64,000 nt of DNA from Paenibacillus peoriae (GCF_022531965.1 NZ_CP092831.1:5775240-5839239), one strand, 5' to 3'; positions 37,435 through 47,500 are shown, counted from the first letter of the stretch. Made by a program: numbers and translations. The notes: generated from the letters alone by a model not told the origin.

Positions 37435-38361
37435 CTATTTCTTTGATCTTGTAATAGCTTCACGCAGCGGAAAGGCCAAATCAATAATACCTATAATGCG
37501 GAGCGGCTGGAACACCAGAACGACGAGCGACAGCAGCAACGCAATCACCGGGCTCATTTTACGGCTATGCGTCCAGAAGTATACAAAACCAATTGTCTGG
37601 ATAATAAAACATGCATGAATCAGCGGCAGCATACTAATGGAGACCATTTGAATCCAGCCGCTATCGGAAGACCCTGCTATCCATTCAATTACAATTGCCA
37701 GCAGATAATACCAGATCAGCGCGCGCGGTAGCCTCCACTCGCGGGCAGGCTTCATTTTGCGTACTGGTACATCGAGACTGCTCAATGCCGGACGTGCCAA
37801 AGCGTGCGTAATCACTGCCAATATGAACGAGGTCACGATCAGCACATACGGAATTTTTCCAATCAGCATTGTGCCGAGTTTCTGCGTATCCTCTGCCGTC
37901 CAATTCATGTTTGAAAACATCGGATTAGCACTCAAAACCTGCTGTACAATACTTGCCGATATCGCAGCCTGATCACGAAGATACTGTGCAAGATCAAACC
38001 CAAAGGAATACGTGGCGATAAACAGAACAACCAACAACTCGGCTAAAATAATGCCCATTCCGGTCATTAACACCTGAAAAGCAGGTCCTCCCTTTTTATA
38101 TATCCGTCCCATCATGATTGAAGGAATCAGAAAATAAATCGCAGGGAGCAGCGAATACACATCGAGTAGCGCTATAATGAGCAGCACCGGTATGACGTGG
38201 ACCAGAAATCCTTTGAAAGGCAGCGATGAAAACAATACAGCGCCAGGCACAATCAGTAAAAATACGGTAATGATTCTTAATGGTGTCAATAGAGTCAGCA
38301 GCAGAAGCAAATAAATGACGCTCCATGCTACAGTTGCCAAGCGGAATTTCAACGTTTTCAC
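37435..38361 (-). CDS. yybS: YybS-like polytopic membrane protein (DUF2232)
   Basis: The 308-residue protein has about eight hydrophobic segments and the DUF2232 pattern (LPAIYFLIPSIMMGRIYKKG, GMGIILAELLVVLFI). Its role is unknown, but it is regularly encoded upstream of gdpP-rplI-dnaB in Bacillota. It overlaps the MazG-like gene by four bases. Confidence 0.9.
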   Translation of the reverse strand: MKTLKFRLATVAWSVIYLLLLLTLLTPLRIITVFLLIVPGAVLFSSLPFKGFLVHVIPVLLIIALLDVYSLLPAIYFLIPSIMMGRIYKKGGPAFQVLMTGMGIILAELLVVLFIATYSFGFDLAQYLRDQAAISASIVQQVLSANPMFSNMNWTAEDTQKLGTMLIGKIPYVLIVTSFILAVITHALARPALSSLDVPVRKMKPAREWRLPRALIWYYLLAIVIEWIAGSSDSGWIQMVSISMLPLIHACFIIQTIGFVYFWTHSRKMSPVIALLLSLVVLVFQPLRIIGIIDLAFPLREAITRSKK

Positions 38362-38675
38362 CTCTTACGCATATGTTCTTCCAGTGCGGAAATGTCCTGA
38401 TACCAATCCTCCAGCTGGTGTCCTTCTTTTCTGTGCTTTCTTAGCTTGTCGATGAGTAGATCATCCAATTCACGGTAAGACACTCCAAGGCGCCTCCCCA
38501 AAATATAACTGCTCATCACTAAGCTCGCCAAGCAATCACCAATGCGGGCTGTACTGCCTTCCCACATTGCCTTAAACAAACGGGAGACTTGGTCCAGCAC
38601 CTCTGTTTTAAGCCATTCAATAACCTTGGCTCGTTTAACTACATCCATTTCTTTAGGCATATGATGAAGAGTCAC
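38358..38675 (-). CDS. MazG-like protein
   Basis: The 105-residue helical protein resembles the short MazG-like family of Bacillales (VIEWLKTEVLDQVSRLFKAM, LGVSYRELDDLLIDKLRKH). Full MazG enzymes hydrolyse nucleoside triphosphates; the EExxE-type metal motif is not evident here, so activity is doubtful. The GTG at 38675 sits very close to AGAGGGG; the ATG at 38660 is an alternative. It is first of the run leading into yybS-gdpP-rplI-dnaB. Confidence 0.8.
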   Translation of the reverse strand: MTLHHMPKEMDVVKRAKVIEWLKTEVLDQVSRLFKAMWEGSTARIGDCLASLVMSSYILGRRLGVSYRELDDLLIDKLRKHRKEGHQLEDWYQDISALEEHMRKR

Positions 38676-38722
38676 ACCCCTCTGAAAAAGCTTTATTCTC
38701 CATTATAGCATATCCTATTCTG

Positions 38723-38759
38723 AAAATAACTGTTACCCCATAGGGTAAATTGTTATTTT
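38723..38759 (-). terminator. Probable terminator of the CBS-domain gene
   Basis: AAAATAAC-tg-TTACCC pairs with GGGTAA-at-TGTTATTTT across a four-base loop, giving a long stem with one internal mismatch region. The T-run is short. Confidence 0.6.
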
Positions 38760-38781
38760 CGGAGCAGCTTTGTTGCTTATT

Positions 38782-39210
38782 TTAGCTTGAAGTATTAAGC
38801 GATTCTCTGGATACAAATTTTTCACAATACTCAATAATCTGGCTCCGACGTACAATGCCAATAAACCGTTCCATATCATCTACAACGGGCACAAAGTTCT
38901 GTACCTTAGCCAAATTGATTAAATCCTCCATGTTAGCATCAATGGACACGGGCTTCATCGTAACCCGCAACGGAACGTCCTTAAGCATAAACTTAGAAGC
39001 GTTTTCAAAGGTGATTTTCCCCTCGGACTCTTTCATATGCCACAACAGATCACCTTCTGTAACCGTACCTGTATATCTACCTTCCTTATCTAAAATAGGA
39101 ACCGCTGTAAAACGGTGATATTCCATCCGTTCCAACGTTTGCCGTAAAGTAGCATCCGCCGTTACACAAGCAACTTCCTGTTTGGGAAGCAAGAAAAAAG
39201 CGATATTCAT
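38782..39210 (-). CDS. CBS-domain protein
   Basis: The 142-residue protein consists of two CBS motifs: AVPILDKEGRYTGTVTEGDL in the first and VPVVDDMERFIGIVRRSQII in the second. Paired CBS motifs bind adenine nucleotides or c-di-AMP. It is similar to stand-alone CbpB/DarB-type proteins of Bacillota, which link c-di-AMP to the stringent response; the assignment to that group is a guess from size. It lies near gdpP but has its own transcription unit. Confidence 0.85.
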   Translation of the reverse strand: MNIAFFLLPKQEVACVTADATLRQTLERMEYHRFTAVPILDKEGRYTGTVTEGDLLWHMKESEGKITFENASKFMLKDVPLRVTMKPVSIDANMEDLINLAKVQNFVPVVDDMERFIGIVRRSQIIEYCEKFVSRESLNTSS

Positions 39211-39255
39211 GAGAAACGAATCCCCCTCAAAATCAAATATAAATCAATTGATTAT

Positions 39256-40314
39256 TCACTGAATGTCCTGCTTGTCGGGAAGCCTCAGCGTCTGCGGGGT
39301 TGTATCGGAATCTAGCCAGTTGGCAATTATGAGTCTGGCATATTCAAGTTCCTGTTCATTAGCCCGGTCATAATACAGGCCCTTCTTCTTGAACCCTTCC
39401 CCCGTAATCGTAAAACTTGAAATTTGCGGATTCCCCTGTGAAATAGCCTGCTTGCCAAGCCCAGTAATAAAAGTAGGTTCCATGTCGGTTTTGAAATTGG
39501 CTCCCATAATATCGAGCAACTCTGGAATCTTGGTAATTCCGTTGATATTCAGCAGCTTATCCGCCATAGCGTTCAGGAAAATTTGCTGCCGTTTGGTACG
39601 ATTGAAGTCGCTATCTTCCCGATATCTAACATAATACATGGCTTCCTCACCATTATAAAGCGGCTTGCCCGCCTCAATACGGAACTTGATATGCAGCGGA
39701 TTCTTATTCTCAATGGGCTTGTCGATTGGAAGCACAACTCCACCCACTGCATTCACCGCATCCTGAATACCCTGGAAATTAATCGTAGCATAATAATCGG
39801 CCTTATGCTCCATCAACTTCTCTACTGTAGCCATGGACATATCTTCGCCTCCGAACGCATAAGCATGCCCCAACTTATCAAAATCATCCTCGCCATCGCG
39901 ATTCGAATCATGTCCGGCAATCTGTACGTACGTATCCCTTGGAATGGAAACCAAAAGCACACGCGATTCCGCGGGCCGTACTACCGCATACATAACCGTA
40001 TCCGAGCGACCACGCGCCTTTTCATTGGGCCTTTGATCCGTACCCAATAACAGCACCGAAAAAGGTTCCTTACGGTAAGCTACTGTCTCTTGCTGCTGCT
40101 GTTCCCCGGATTGTCGGGGCTGATAGGATTTCTCCAGCTTGCTTTCCAACGTCGGTGATACAAACCAGTCAAAAGCCACCAGTGTCAGCTGTTTGCGGAA
40201 CAGGTAGCCTCCCAATGCAATCAAAAGTAAAACAATACATGAAATATATAGAGCGGTAAACCTCTTTTTCTTTTTGGTCTTTCCACGGGTCCTTCTCCTA
40301 TGTCTTCTCTCCAT
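39256..40314 (-). CDS. LytR-CpsA-Psr family wall-polymer ligase
   Basis: The 352-residue protein has a very basic cytoplasmic N-terminus (RRHRRRTRGKTKKKKR), one membrane helix (ALYISCIVLLLIALGGYLF) and an extracytoplasmic LCP domain. The domain shows LLLGTDQRPN, GRSDTVMYAVV, SIPRDTYVQI and VRYREDSDFNRTKRQQIFL. LCP enzymes attach teichoic acids or other glycopolymers to peptidoglycan from undecaprenyl-phosphate carriers. ATG 40314 follows GAAGG by eight bases; longer starts lack support and would add a cytoplasmic tail. Confidence 0.92.
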   Translation of the reverse strand: MERRHRRRTRGKTKKKKRFTALYISCIVLLLIALGGYLFRKQLTLVAFDWFVSPTLESKLEKSYQPRQSGEQQQQETVAYRKEPFSVLLLGTDQRPNEKARGRSDTVMYAVVRPAESRVLLVSIPRDTYVQIAGHDSNRDGEDDFDKLGHAYAFGGEDMSMATVEKLMEHKADYYATINFQGIQDAVNAVGGVVLPIDKPIENKNPLHIKFRIEAGKPLYNGEEAMYYVRYREDSDFNRTKRQQIFLNAMADKLLNINGITKIPELLDIMGANFKTDMEPTFITGLGKQAISQGNPQISSFTITGEGFKKKGLYYDRANEQELEYARLIIANWLDSDTTPQTLRLPDKQDIQ

Positions 40315-40467
40315 AACCGGTACCTTCCTTCTTTCCGTCACAAATCCCATCTCTTCATTAAACCAAATTGGTCCCACATGAAGCTGAAACTTCCCCTCAA
40401 AGCATAAAAGGTCTACTACCTTGTTGTCAAAAGTGTCATGGCGTGGTCAGCTCCTCGAATTCATACC

Positions 40468-40497
40468 AAAAAAGGCTTCGACCTCACGGTCAAAGCC
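40468..40497 (-). terminator. Terminator of the DacF-like gene
   Basis: GGCTTCGACC (40474-40483) pairs with GGTCAAAGCC (40488-40497) with one mismatch and a four-base loop. Six T follow on the minus strand. Confidence 0.88.
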
Positions 40498-40550
40498 CCA
40501 ATTCATGTTTATATCCGTATCCTATGTAGCTTTCAAAGTCATTTTTTGCC

Positions 40551-41492
40551 TTAATGTGGAGCCAGTTTCACTAAATTTTGCAGTCTCACCGGGAAAGAAG
40601 TCGACAGGGAAAAACCATAATCGAACAACTTCCGTGTCTGCTCAAAACGCTCTTCCTTGCTCGGTGCACCCAGCACCACAGCAACTAGCCGTCTTCCATG
40701 CTGCTCAGCGGTACCCGTGAAGCAGTATCCAGCATCGCTTGTGTACCCTGCTTTCAGTCCGTCTGTTCCTGCGTAAGAGTACGGTCCAGCCAAGGAAGGC
40801 AGCATCCAGTTCGTATTACTAATGTAGATGCCTTTATCCTTCAACTCCATCTGCGTACGGCTGGACGTTCTCAAAATCTCCGGGTGTGACGTAATTAAAT
40901 AGGAGGCCAACTTCGCCGTGTCGCTTGCTGTCATTTTCGTTTCGCCCCGAATATCCTCAGGGTGATTGGGCCCCAATTCACTCTGACCTGCCCCCGAGGC
41001 ATTGCTGAAGCGACTATCGGATGACAACCCTATTTGGGCAGCTTTTCCATTCATACGCTTCACAAAAGCTGATTCATTCCCTGCTGAACGCTCGGCTAAC
41101 GCGACAGCGGCATCATTCGCTGAATACACAACCATACTCTGGAACAACTCGGATACGGTCATCCTTTCACCATACCGAAGAGATAGATTTACACCACCCA
41201 CCGTACTCGCGTAACGGCTAATTCGCACTTCATCATTCCAACCTAACCGTCCGGCCCGAATATCCTCCAGCACCAATAGCTCGGTCATGAGCTTGGACAT
41301 ATTTGCGGAAGGCATAGGTGTATCACCGTTCACATCCATCAGCAATTCCCCAGTATGCATGTCCATCAGCACCGCTGCCTCTGCATCCACATTCGGCTTT
41401 CCGATCAACAGGCGGGGTCCAAGTGTAATAAAAATCAATATAATAAGTAACGGGACGACAATAGCCCAACGTATCCAGTGTTTTTTCATCAT
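40551..41492 (-). CDS. DacF-like D,D-carboxypeptidase family protein with altered active site
   Basis: The 313-residue protein has an N-terminal membrane helix and a penicillin-binding protein S11 fold. In active S11 enzymes the first motif is A-S-x-T-K; here it reads SANMSKLMTEL, so the nucleophilic Ser is Asn. The second motif SAN (VVYSANDAAVAL) is intact. The third, normally KTG, reads KAG (DGLKAGYTSDAGYC). The remaining fold and length look normal and the frame is open, so this may be an inactive or repurposed homologue rather than a decaying gene. ATG 41492 is eight bases after GGAGG. It is monocistronic with its own terminator. Confidence 0.88.
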   Translation of the reverse strand: MMKKHWIRWAIVVPLLIILIFITLGPRLLIGKPNVDAEAAVLMDMHTGELLMDVNGDTPMPSANMSKLMTELLVLEDIRAGRLGWNDEVRISRYASTVGGVNLSLRYGERMTVSELFQSMVVYSANDAAVALAERSAGNESAFVKRMNGKAAQIGLSSDSRFSNASGAGQSELGPNHPEDIRGETKMTASDTAKLASYLITSHPEILRTSSRTQMELKDKGIYISNTNWMLPSLAGPYSYAGTDGLKAGYTSDAGYCFTGTAEQHGRRLVAVVLGAPSKEERFEQTRKLFDYGFSLSTSFPVRLQNLVKLAPH

Positions 41493-41591
41493 CGTAATAA
41501 CCTCCATACTCTATTAGACGATGAAAAATCCATTTTGTCTGCAATTTTTCGAAAAAAAGATACAATTTTTTTACCTTTTTTATTCCACGCC

Positions 41592-41632
41592 AAAATATCC
41601 GTCAATCCTGCTTTCAGGATGACGGATATTTT
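41592..41632 (-). terminator. Terminator of the opp operon
   Basis: AAAATATCCGTC (41592-41603) pairs with GACGGATATTTT (41621-41632), and ATCCTG pairs with CAGGAT inside, leaving a single-base bulge and a four-base loop. It is 19 bases past the oppF stop. The T-run is short (TTTT). Confidence 0.85.
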
Positions 41633-41650
41633 GCTTCCTAATTATATGTT

Positions 41651-42616
41651 TTAGGCAAAGTGACAGGCTACGAAATGGTGATCGCCCGCATCTCGATATA
41701 CTGGAGTCTCTGTTTTACAACGCGCTTCTGCCATAGGACAACGTGTATGAAACTTGCATCCTGAAGGCGGATTGGCCGGAGATGGGATGTCTCCTTTCAA
41801 CACAATCCGTTGTCTCTTGATCGTGGGATCGGGAATCGGTACTGCCGATAGCAGCGCCTTCGTGTACGGATGAAGTGGATTACTGAACAGTTCCTCCTTG
41901 GAGGAAAGCTCTACCATTGAACCCAGATACATCACACCAATCCGGCTACAAAGATGCTCGACTACACTTAGATCATGCGAGATGAACAGATAGGTCAATT
42001 GGCGTTCCTGCTGCAAATCACTTAACAAATTAATGATCTGGGCCTGAATAGACACATCCAGAGCAGATACCGGCTCGTCAGCCACAATAAAATCAGGATT
42101 CAAAATCAAAGCCCGTGCAATCCCGATCCGCTGACGCTGACCGCCAGAGAACTCATGCGGATACCGATCATAGTGATACGAGGACAGCCCGCAAATGTTC
42201 AGCGTTTCATTGACCTTCTTCCGCAGCTCTCTACGATCAATCAACCCGTGGTCCAGCAACGCCTCTCCAATGGCTTCACCGACCTTAATTCTCGGATTCA
42301 GTGAGCTAAAAGGGTCCTGAAAGACGATTTGCAACTTCGGACGAAGCGCACGAATCTGCTCTTTGTTTAACGCATGCAAGTCTTCACCTTTATATCGTAC
42401 CGATCCCTCTGTCTTATCCATCAATCTGAGAATTGTTCGTCCAATCGTACTTTTGCCGCAACCCGATTCTCCTACCAGACCGAAGGATTCACCCTTATGA
42501 ATGTTAAAGGATACATCATCGACTGCTTTCACATGTCCGACAGTACGCTGAAAAATCCCGCCTGTGATCGGGAAATACTTTTTCAGCCCTTCCACTTGAA
42601 TCAAAGGCTCGCTCAT
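41651..42616 (-). CDS. oppF: Oligopeptide ABC transporter ATPase OppF
   Basis: The 321-residue ATPase has Walker [13 protein letters not shown], signature FSGGQRQRIGIARAL, Walker B FIVADEPVSALDVS and the C-terminal oligopeptide/dipeptide domain with the Cys cluster CKFHTRCPMAEARC. It energises peptide import together with OppD. It overlaps oppD by four bases and is the last gene of the operon. Confidence 0.95.
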   Translation of the reverse strand: MSEPLIQVEGLKKYFPITGGIFQRTVGHVKAVDDVSFNIHKGESFGLVGESGCGKSTIGRTILRLMDKTEGSVRYKGEDLHALNKEQIRALRPKLQIVFQDPFSSLNPRIKVGEAIGEALLDHGLIDRRELRKKVNETLNICGLSSYHYDRYPHEFSGGQRQRIGIARALILNPDFIVADEPVSALDVSIQAQIINLLSDLQQERQLTYLFISHDLSVVEHLCSRIGVMYLGSMVELSSKEELFSNPLHPYTKALLSAVPIPDPTIKRQRIVLKGDIPSPANPPSGCKFHTRCPMAEARCKTETPVYRDAGDHHFVACHFA

Positions 42617-43596
42617 ATCCGTTGCCCTCCTTCTTTCTCATATAGCCAGCAGGCAACCTTATGACCATTCTCCTTTTCATTCAAGGGAGGAGCCTGATCC
42701 TTGCAAATTTGCATACAATGGGAGCACCGATCATGAAAATGACAATTTTCTCCCAGCTCAATCGGGTTTGGAACCTGTCCTGGAATGGAATACAGTCGAT
42801 CCATTTTCTGATTAATGACGGGCTTCGCTTTTAATAAGCCTTGAGTATATGGATGTTGTGGATTTTTAAATAGCTCAATAACAGGAGCCTCTTCAATAAC
42901 GTTTCCAGCATACATAACAACCACATAATCAGCCATTTCTGCCACGACGCCCAAGTCGTGCGTGATGAGCATAATGGACGTTTTAAGCTTATCCTTCAAA
43001 TCCCGCATTAAATCCAGAATCTGAGCCTGAATCGTAACATCCAGTGCCGTTGTCGGTTCATCGGCAATCAATAGCTTCGGATTACAGCTTAATGCGATGG
43101 CAATCATGATCCGCTGGCGCATACCGCCACTCAATTCATGAGGATAGGAATGAAATATTTCTTCCGATCGTGAAATCCCCACCAGGTTAATCAGCTCAAT
43201 TGCCCGAGCATGTGCTTCTTTTTTACTCATTAATGTATGCATCAGCAATGGCTCCGTGATCTGTTCCCCAATCGTAAGCACGGGATTCAGAGAAGACATG
43301 GGCTCCTGAAAAATAATCGAAATGTCATTGCCGCGAATCTGCTGCATTTGACCTTTATTAAGCGTTAAGAGGTTTTTGCCCTCAAACCAGATTTCACCGT
43401 CTGAGGTGTGGGGAGAATCAATCAGCCGCATCATCGTCATCGCTGTTACACTCTTACCGCAGCCAGATTCCCCTACCACACAGAGCGTTTCACCCTCACG
43501 AATTTTAAAACTGACGTCATTGACCGCTTTGACAGTTCCGCTAGAGGTATGAAAGTGGGTTTTCAGGTTACGAAATTCAATCAAAGCATTTTTCAT
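42613..43596 (-). CDS. oppD: Oligopeptide ABC transporter ATPase OppD
   Basis: The 327-residue ATPase has Walker [13 protein letters not shown], signature [15 protein letters not shown], Walker [15 protein letters not shown] and the C-terminal [14 protein letters not shown] cluster, which holds an iron-sulfur centre in some family members. It pairs with OppF. It starts 13 bases after oppC. Confidence 0.95.
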   Translation of the reverse strand: MKNALIEFRNLKTHFHTSSGTVKAVNDVSFKIREGETLCVVGESGCGKSVTAMTMMRLIDSPHTSDGEIWFEGKNLLTLNKGQMQQIRGNDISIIFQEPMSSLNPVLTIGEQITEPLLMHTLMSKKEAHARAIELINLVGISRSEEIFHSYPHELSGGMRQRIMIAIALSCNPKLLIADEPTTALDVTIQAQILDLMRDLKDKLKTSIMLITHDLGVVAEMADYVVVMYAGNVIEEAPVIELFKNPQHPYTQGLLKAKPVINQKMDRLYSIPGQVPNPIELGENCHFHDRCSHCMQICKDQAPPLNEKENGHKVACWLYEKEGGQRI

Positions 43597-43609
43597 AAAC
43601 GTTCGTCTC

Positions 43610-44533
43610 CTACTTCTTCATTTTAGGGTCTAGTGCGTCACGCAAACCGTCGCCAATCAGGTTAATCGCTACAACTGTAATGAGAATACACATTCCCGGT
43701 GGAACCCATATCCAAGGCCGTTTGCGGAAGTCAATTAGGTTATTCGCAGCCGATATCATATTCCCCCACGAAGGTGTGGGCGGCACAACACCGATTCCCA
43801 AGTAGCTGAGCGCAGATTCTGTAATAATCGCACCCGCTACTCCAAGCGTAGCCGTAACAATAATGGTAGGAATCGTGTTCGGCAGCAAATGCCGGAATAT
43901 TTTGCGACGGTCTCTCAAGCCTAGCGCTTCCGTCGCCTGCATGAACTCCTGTTCACGCAGCGTAAGAATCTGCCCTCTGACCAGACGGGACAAGCTAGTC
44001 CAGCTCAGGACCCCGATAATGAGCATCAGAAAATAAATGCGATTCGACGGATCGACCTTCAAATCCGACAGAACAGCACCTAAAATAATAAGCAGCGGTA
44101 ATGTAGGGAGTGCCATGAAAATATCGGCAATCCGCATAATAACCGTATCCACGCCTTTACGATAAAACCCTGCCAGCGCACCCAGCGTTGCGCCGATCAT
44201 GACCGAAATAAACGTGGCGACCAGCCCTACCGTCAAGGAAATACGGCCAGCCAGCATTGTTCGCAGCAAAATATCTCTACCAAACTTATCCGTACCGAGC
44301 CAGTACTTAGCATTAGGCGATAAATTTTTGTCAGCTAGCCTGTAATCATCTAAATGATAAGGTGAAATCATCGGTCCAAAACTACAAATGACAACCATCA
44401 GAATTAATATAACGAGACCAGCCAAAGCCAGACGGTTTTGGTTAAAACGGCGAACGGCGATTCTCCATGGAGACGCTTCAGGACGGATCGCCGCCTTTTG
44501 ATTCGTTTCAATCGTGACTGTTTCTGCGGACAA
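43610..44533 (-). CDS. oppC: Oligopeptide ABC transporter permease OppC
   Basis: The 307-residue protein has a cytoplasmic N-terminus, six membrane segments and the EAA coupling loop FMQATEALGLRDRRKIFRHL. The leading RFNQNRLALAGLVIL segment is typical of OppC/DppC. It forms the channel with OppB and lies 11 bases downstream of oppB. Confidence 0.95.
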   Translation of the reverse strand: MSAETVTIETNQKAAIRPEASPWRIAVRRFNQNRLALAGLVILILMVVICSFGPMISPYHLDDYRLADKNLSPNAKYWLGTDKFGRDILLRTMLAGRISLTVGLVATFISVMIGATLGALAGFYRKGVDTVIMRIADIFMALPTLPLLIILGAVLSDLKVDPSNRIYFLMLIIGVLSWTSLSRLVRGQILTLREQEFMQATEALGLRDRRKIFRHLLPNTIPTIIVTATLGVAGAIITESALSYLGIGVVPPTPSWGNMISAANNLIDFRKRPWIWVPPGMCILITVVAINLIGDGLRDALDPKMKK

Positions 44534-44544
44534 TAGTATCCCTC

Positions 44545-45507
44545 CTACTTCAAGCGAATTCTTGGATCTGCCATGCCATACAATACATCAGAGAGCAAAT
44601 TACCGATAAGCGTAAGTAACGCTAAGAAAATCGTGAAGCCCAACATAAACGGATAATCCCGCATACTAATCGACTCCAGATAAACCTGACCCACACCTGG
44701 CCACACAAATACCTTCTCCAGAATCATCGCTCCACCAAATAAGGCCGGAAGCTCGAAGCCGAGTAGTGTGATGGCTGGAATCAGTGCATTGCGCAGTGCG
44801 TGCTTGAAAATAACTGTCCGTTCCTTCAAGCCTTTGGCGCGTGCGGTACGAATATAATCCTGACGAATGACCTCCAACATGCCTGTACGGAAATACCGGG
44901 TCAGGCTTCCTGTGCTCAGCATCGTAAGTACGAGTGTCGGCAGGAACATATGCTTGAGAACATCCACCATATAAGCCCATGAGCCTGGCTCCATCCCTGC
45001 TGTGGTCATGCCCCCAACCGGGAGAATTCCCCACTCCAGGGCAAATATTTTGATGACCAATAGACCAATAAAAAATGAAGGCAGCGACATACATAAGAAA
45101 ATAAATAATGTGACAAACTTATCGAATAACGAATATTGGAACTTGGCTGAAAATACCCCTGCAATAACCGCAATCAACCAGCTGAAAATAAGACTAAAAA
45201 AAGCGATAATAAATGAGTTCCATACATAATTGCCAATGACCTTCGTTACCGGCTGCTTATGCTGTAATGAATCCCCCATATTCCCCTTTAACATATTACC
45301 GGCCCATATAAAATAGCGTTGGTATTCCGGTTTATCCAGCCCGTAGATATGTCGTAGCTGCTGCGCCTTTTCGGCCGTCATATTCGGGTTCTGCTTGGCT
45401 GTAATATAATCACCCGGCACCATGGCTGAAATCGCAAACACGATAATGGATATGCCAATAAGTGTGGGGATGAGTTGCAGCAGTCTTCGAATAATGTACT
45501 GCTTCAT
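44545..45507 (-). CDS. oppB: Oligopeptide ABC transporter permease OppB
   Basis: The 320-residue permease starts MKQYIIRRLLQLIPTLIGIS, the standard OppB/DppB opening, and has six membrane segments with the coupling loop DYIRTARAKGLKERTVIFKH. ATG 45507 is seven bases after GGAGG; the frame upstream is unsupported. Confidence 0.95.
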   Translation of the reverse strand: MKQYIIRRLLQLIPTLIGISIIVFAISAMVPGDYITAKQNPNMTAEKAQQLRHIYGLDKPEYQRYFIWAGNMLKGNMGDSLQHKQPVTKVIGNYVWNSFIIAFFSLIFSWLIAVIAGVFSAKFQYSLFDKFVTLFIFLCMSLPSFFIGLLVIKIFALEWGILPVGGMTTAGMEPGSWAYMVDVLKHMFLPTLVLTMLSTGSLTRYFRTGMLEVIRQDYIRTARAKGLKERTVIFKHALRNALIPAITLLGFELPALFGGAMILEKVFVWPGVGQVYLESISMRDYPFMLGFTIFLALLTLIGNLLSDVLYGMADPRIRLK

Positions 45508-45575
45508 ATTCATTCCTCCAGACGAATAAAGTGATATGCCCAGCTCGTGAGAGCTGAGCATACGATTGGCAACCC

Positions 45576-47315
45576 TTATTGAGCGATCTGAGCGTTATGC
45601 AGAGTGAATTCAAAATCTTTGTATGGCGTAATTTCTAAGCCGGTTACACGTCCATTAACTGGCCACATATCTCTGCGTTGATACATAAAAATAGTTGGCA
45701 GATCCTTGTTCAACTCTTGATAGAGCTGTTTGTAAATCTGTTTCCGTTTCTCTTGATCCATCTCATGCTTACCAGCAAGCGTTAGTTCATCGACTTTCTT
45801 ATTGGAATAGCCGATATCATTTTGTGCACCATTCGTAATAAAAGTCGTTGTATCCGGGTCTGGAGTTAAGCCCCAAGCCGCAAAGAACATATCGAACTTG
45901 CCCGTATCCTTCTTATCCATAATGGCATTAAAATCTAGAGTTTCGGACGTCAACTTAATGCCCAGTTCCTTGTAGTTATTGGACATGATCGGCAGCAAGG
46001 CCTCTACTACTGGATTATCAGCAGTTGCAGAGAAGTTAATGGTCAGCTTTTCGCCGTCCTTTTCACGGATTCCGTCAGCACCAACCTTCCAGCCTGCTTC
46101 ATCCAGCAAAGCCTTCGCCTTAGCTGTATCAAATTCATATTTGTTGATACCTTCATCCGTATAAGACCAAGATTCTGTAGATTGTGGAATGTTAATAACA
46201 TTCGCATATGGACCATATACACCCTGCACAATCTCCTTGCGGTTTAACCCAATAGTTAAAGCCTGACGTACTTTAGGGTCCTGAAATTTCTTTTCCTTGT
46301 GATTAAACGCAATATATCCATAGCCGTTCGTTGGCATAATATTCACGTCCAAGAAGCCCAACGCCTTTAATTCCTCTACATTGTCTTCCGTAACTGTGAT
46401 GTTATCCATGTCCGTTTCACCTGTTTGCAGCATAGACAGGTTCGTTTCTTCTGTTGTTGTTTTAAAAATAACTGATTTCACCTTTGGTGCGCCCTTGAAG
46501 TAGTTTGGATTCGCTTCAAGAACGACTTGCTGACCCGGAGAGAAGCTTTTCAGCACATACTGCCCGGAACCGATTGGTTTATTATTAAGCGCCTTGATGC
46601 TGTCCAGGTTACCCTTTTTGAATCCTTTTCCATAATAAGCTTCTGGCATAAAGTATTGCTCACCCAGAAAATCCTTTGTATACGCTGTTGCTTCTGTAAC
46701 CGTTACCTCTACCGTGTTATCATCAATGACCTTGATACCCGAGATATCATTCGCCTTGCCATCGTGATATTCTTTACCGCCTTTAATCTTAAAAGATAAA
46801 ACATCCGTTTCTCCATCATAATTCGGATCATGCAGTACCTTGAGGACAAAAGCATAATCCTTCACGGTTACTGGCGTGCCATCACTATACTTCACACCTG
46901 GTTTCAGATGGAATGTATATTTTAGACCATCCGGCGATACATCAACCTTGTCAGCCAAACTATTTTCATATGTACCATCTGCCTTCACCTGTAAGAAGGA
47001 ATCAAATACTGTTCTGACCACATATAAATCATAAGTTGTTTGCCAGAATAGCGGGTTGAATACCCCTTTAGGTGATGTCATACCTACTACAATGTTATCT
47101 TTCCGATTCGTCGCTCCCGGAGGATTTTGCGACAGATCAGTTGCTTTAATAACGCCCTCTGTAACAGGTGCACTTGCTTCATTTCCCTCTGTTTTATTGC
47201 CCGCATTGCCTTCCTGTGGCTGTGCCTCATTGGCACCTCCGCTACATCCTGCAAACAGAACACCAACGATCGTAAGCATCATAAGCAAAGAAACCCATTT
47301 CTTCGTCTGCATCAT
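45576..47315 (-). CDS. oppA: Oligopeptide-binding lipoprotein OppA
   Basis: The 579-residue precursor has a lipoprotein signal (LMMLTIVGVLFAGCSGG, Cys near 24) and the SBP_bac_5 peptide-binding fold. Family motifs include YTFHLKPGVKYSDGTPVT and IAFNHKEKKFQDPKVRQALT. It captures peptides for OppBCDF; in Bacillota such systems also import signalling peptides for sporulation or competence. Two adjacent ATG codons follow GGGGG. It is the first gene of the operon. Confidence 0.95.
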   Translation of the reverse strand: MMQTKKWVSLLMMLTIVGVLFAGCSGGANEAQPQEGNAGNKTEGNEASAPVTEGVIKATDLSQNPPGATNRKDNIVVGMTSPKGVFNPLFWQTTYDLYVVRTVFDSFLQVKADGTYENSLADKVDVSPDGLKYTFHLKPGVKYSDGTPVTVKDYAFVLKVLHDPNYDGETDVLSFKIKGGKEYHDGKANDISGIKVIDDNTVEVTVTEATAYTKDFLGEQYFMPEAYYGKGFKKGNLDSIKALNNKPIGSGQYVLKSFSPGQQVVLEANPNYFKGAPKVKSVIFKTTTEETNLSMLQTGETDMDNITVTEDNVEELKALGFLDVNIMPTNGYGYIAFNHKEKKFQDPKVRQALTIGLNRKEIVQGVYGPYANVINIPQSTESWSYTDEGINKYEFDTAKAKALLDEAGWKVGADGIREKDGEKLTINFSATADNPVVEALLPIMSNNYKELGIKLTSETLDFNAIMDKKDTGKFDMFFAAWGLTPDPDTTTFITNGAQNDIGYSNKKVDELTLAGKHEMDQEKRKQIYKQLYQELNKDLPTIFMYQRRDMWPVNGRVTGLEITPYKDFEFTLHNAQIAQ

Positions 47316-47500
47316 CCTGTTAATCCCCCTTAGTCGGTTCTTTATTTAACAGCCTGTCTCATTCCTGCGGTGATTCGTTAAAGCTTGAGGTTTGAAAATG
47401 AAGTTGCACATCCTCCTTACTGTCCTAATAACGTAAACGCGTGTTTTAGACCTCTGGTCAATTTTGTGTACTAACAACCATTACATTTTTATTAAGGTTT

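Noticed and set aside
47330..47420. Short leader frames upstream of oppA next to AAGGAGG
   Set aside because: The ribosome site abuts the start codons with zero to two bases between, and the peptides (16-21 residues) show nothing recognisable.
47424..47445. cre-like GTAAACGCGTGTTT upstream of oppA
   Set aside because: It is palindromic in the centre, but several consensus positions on one side do not match.
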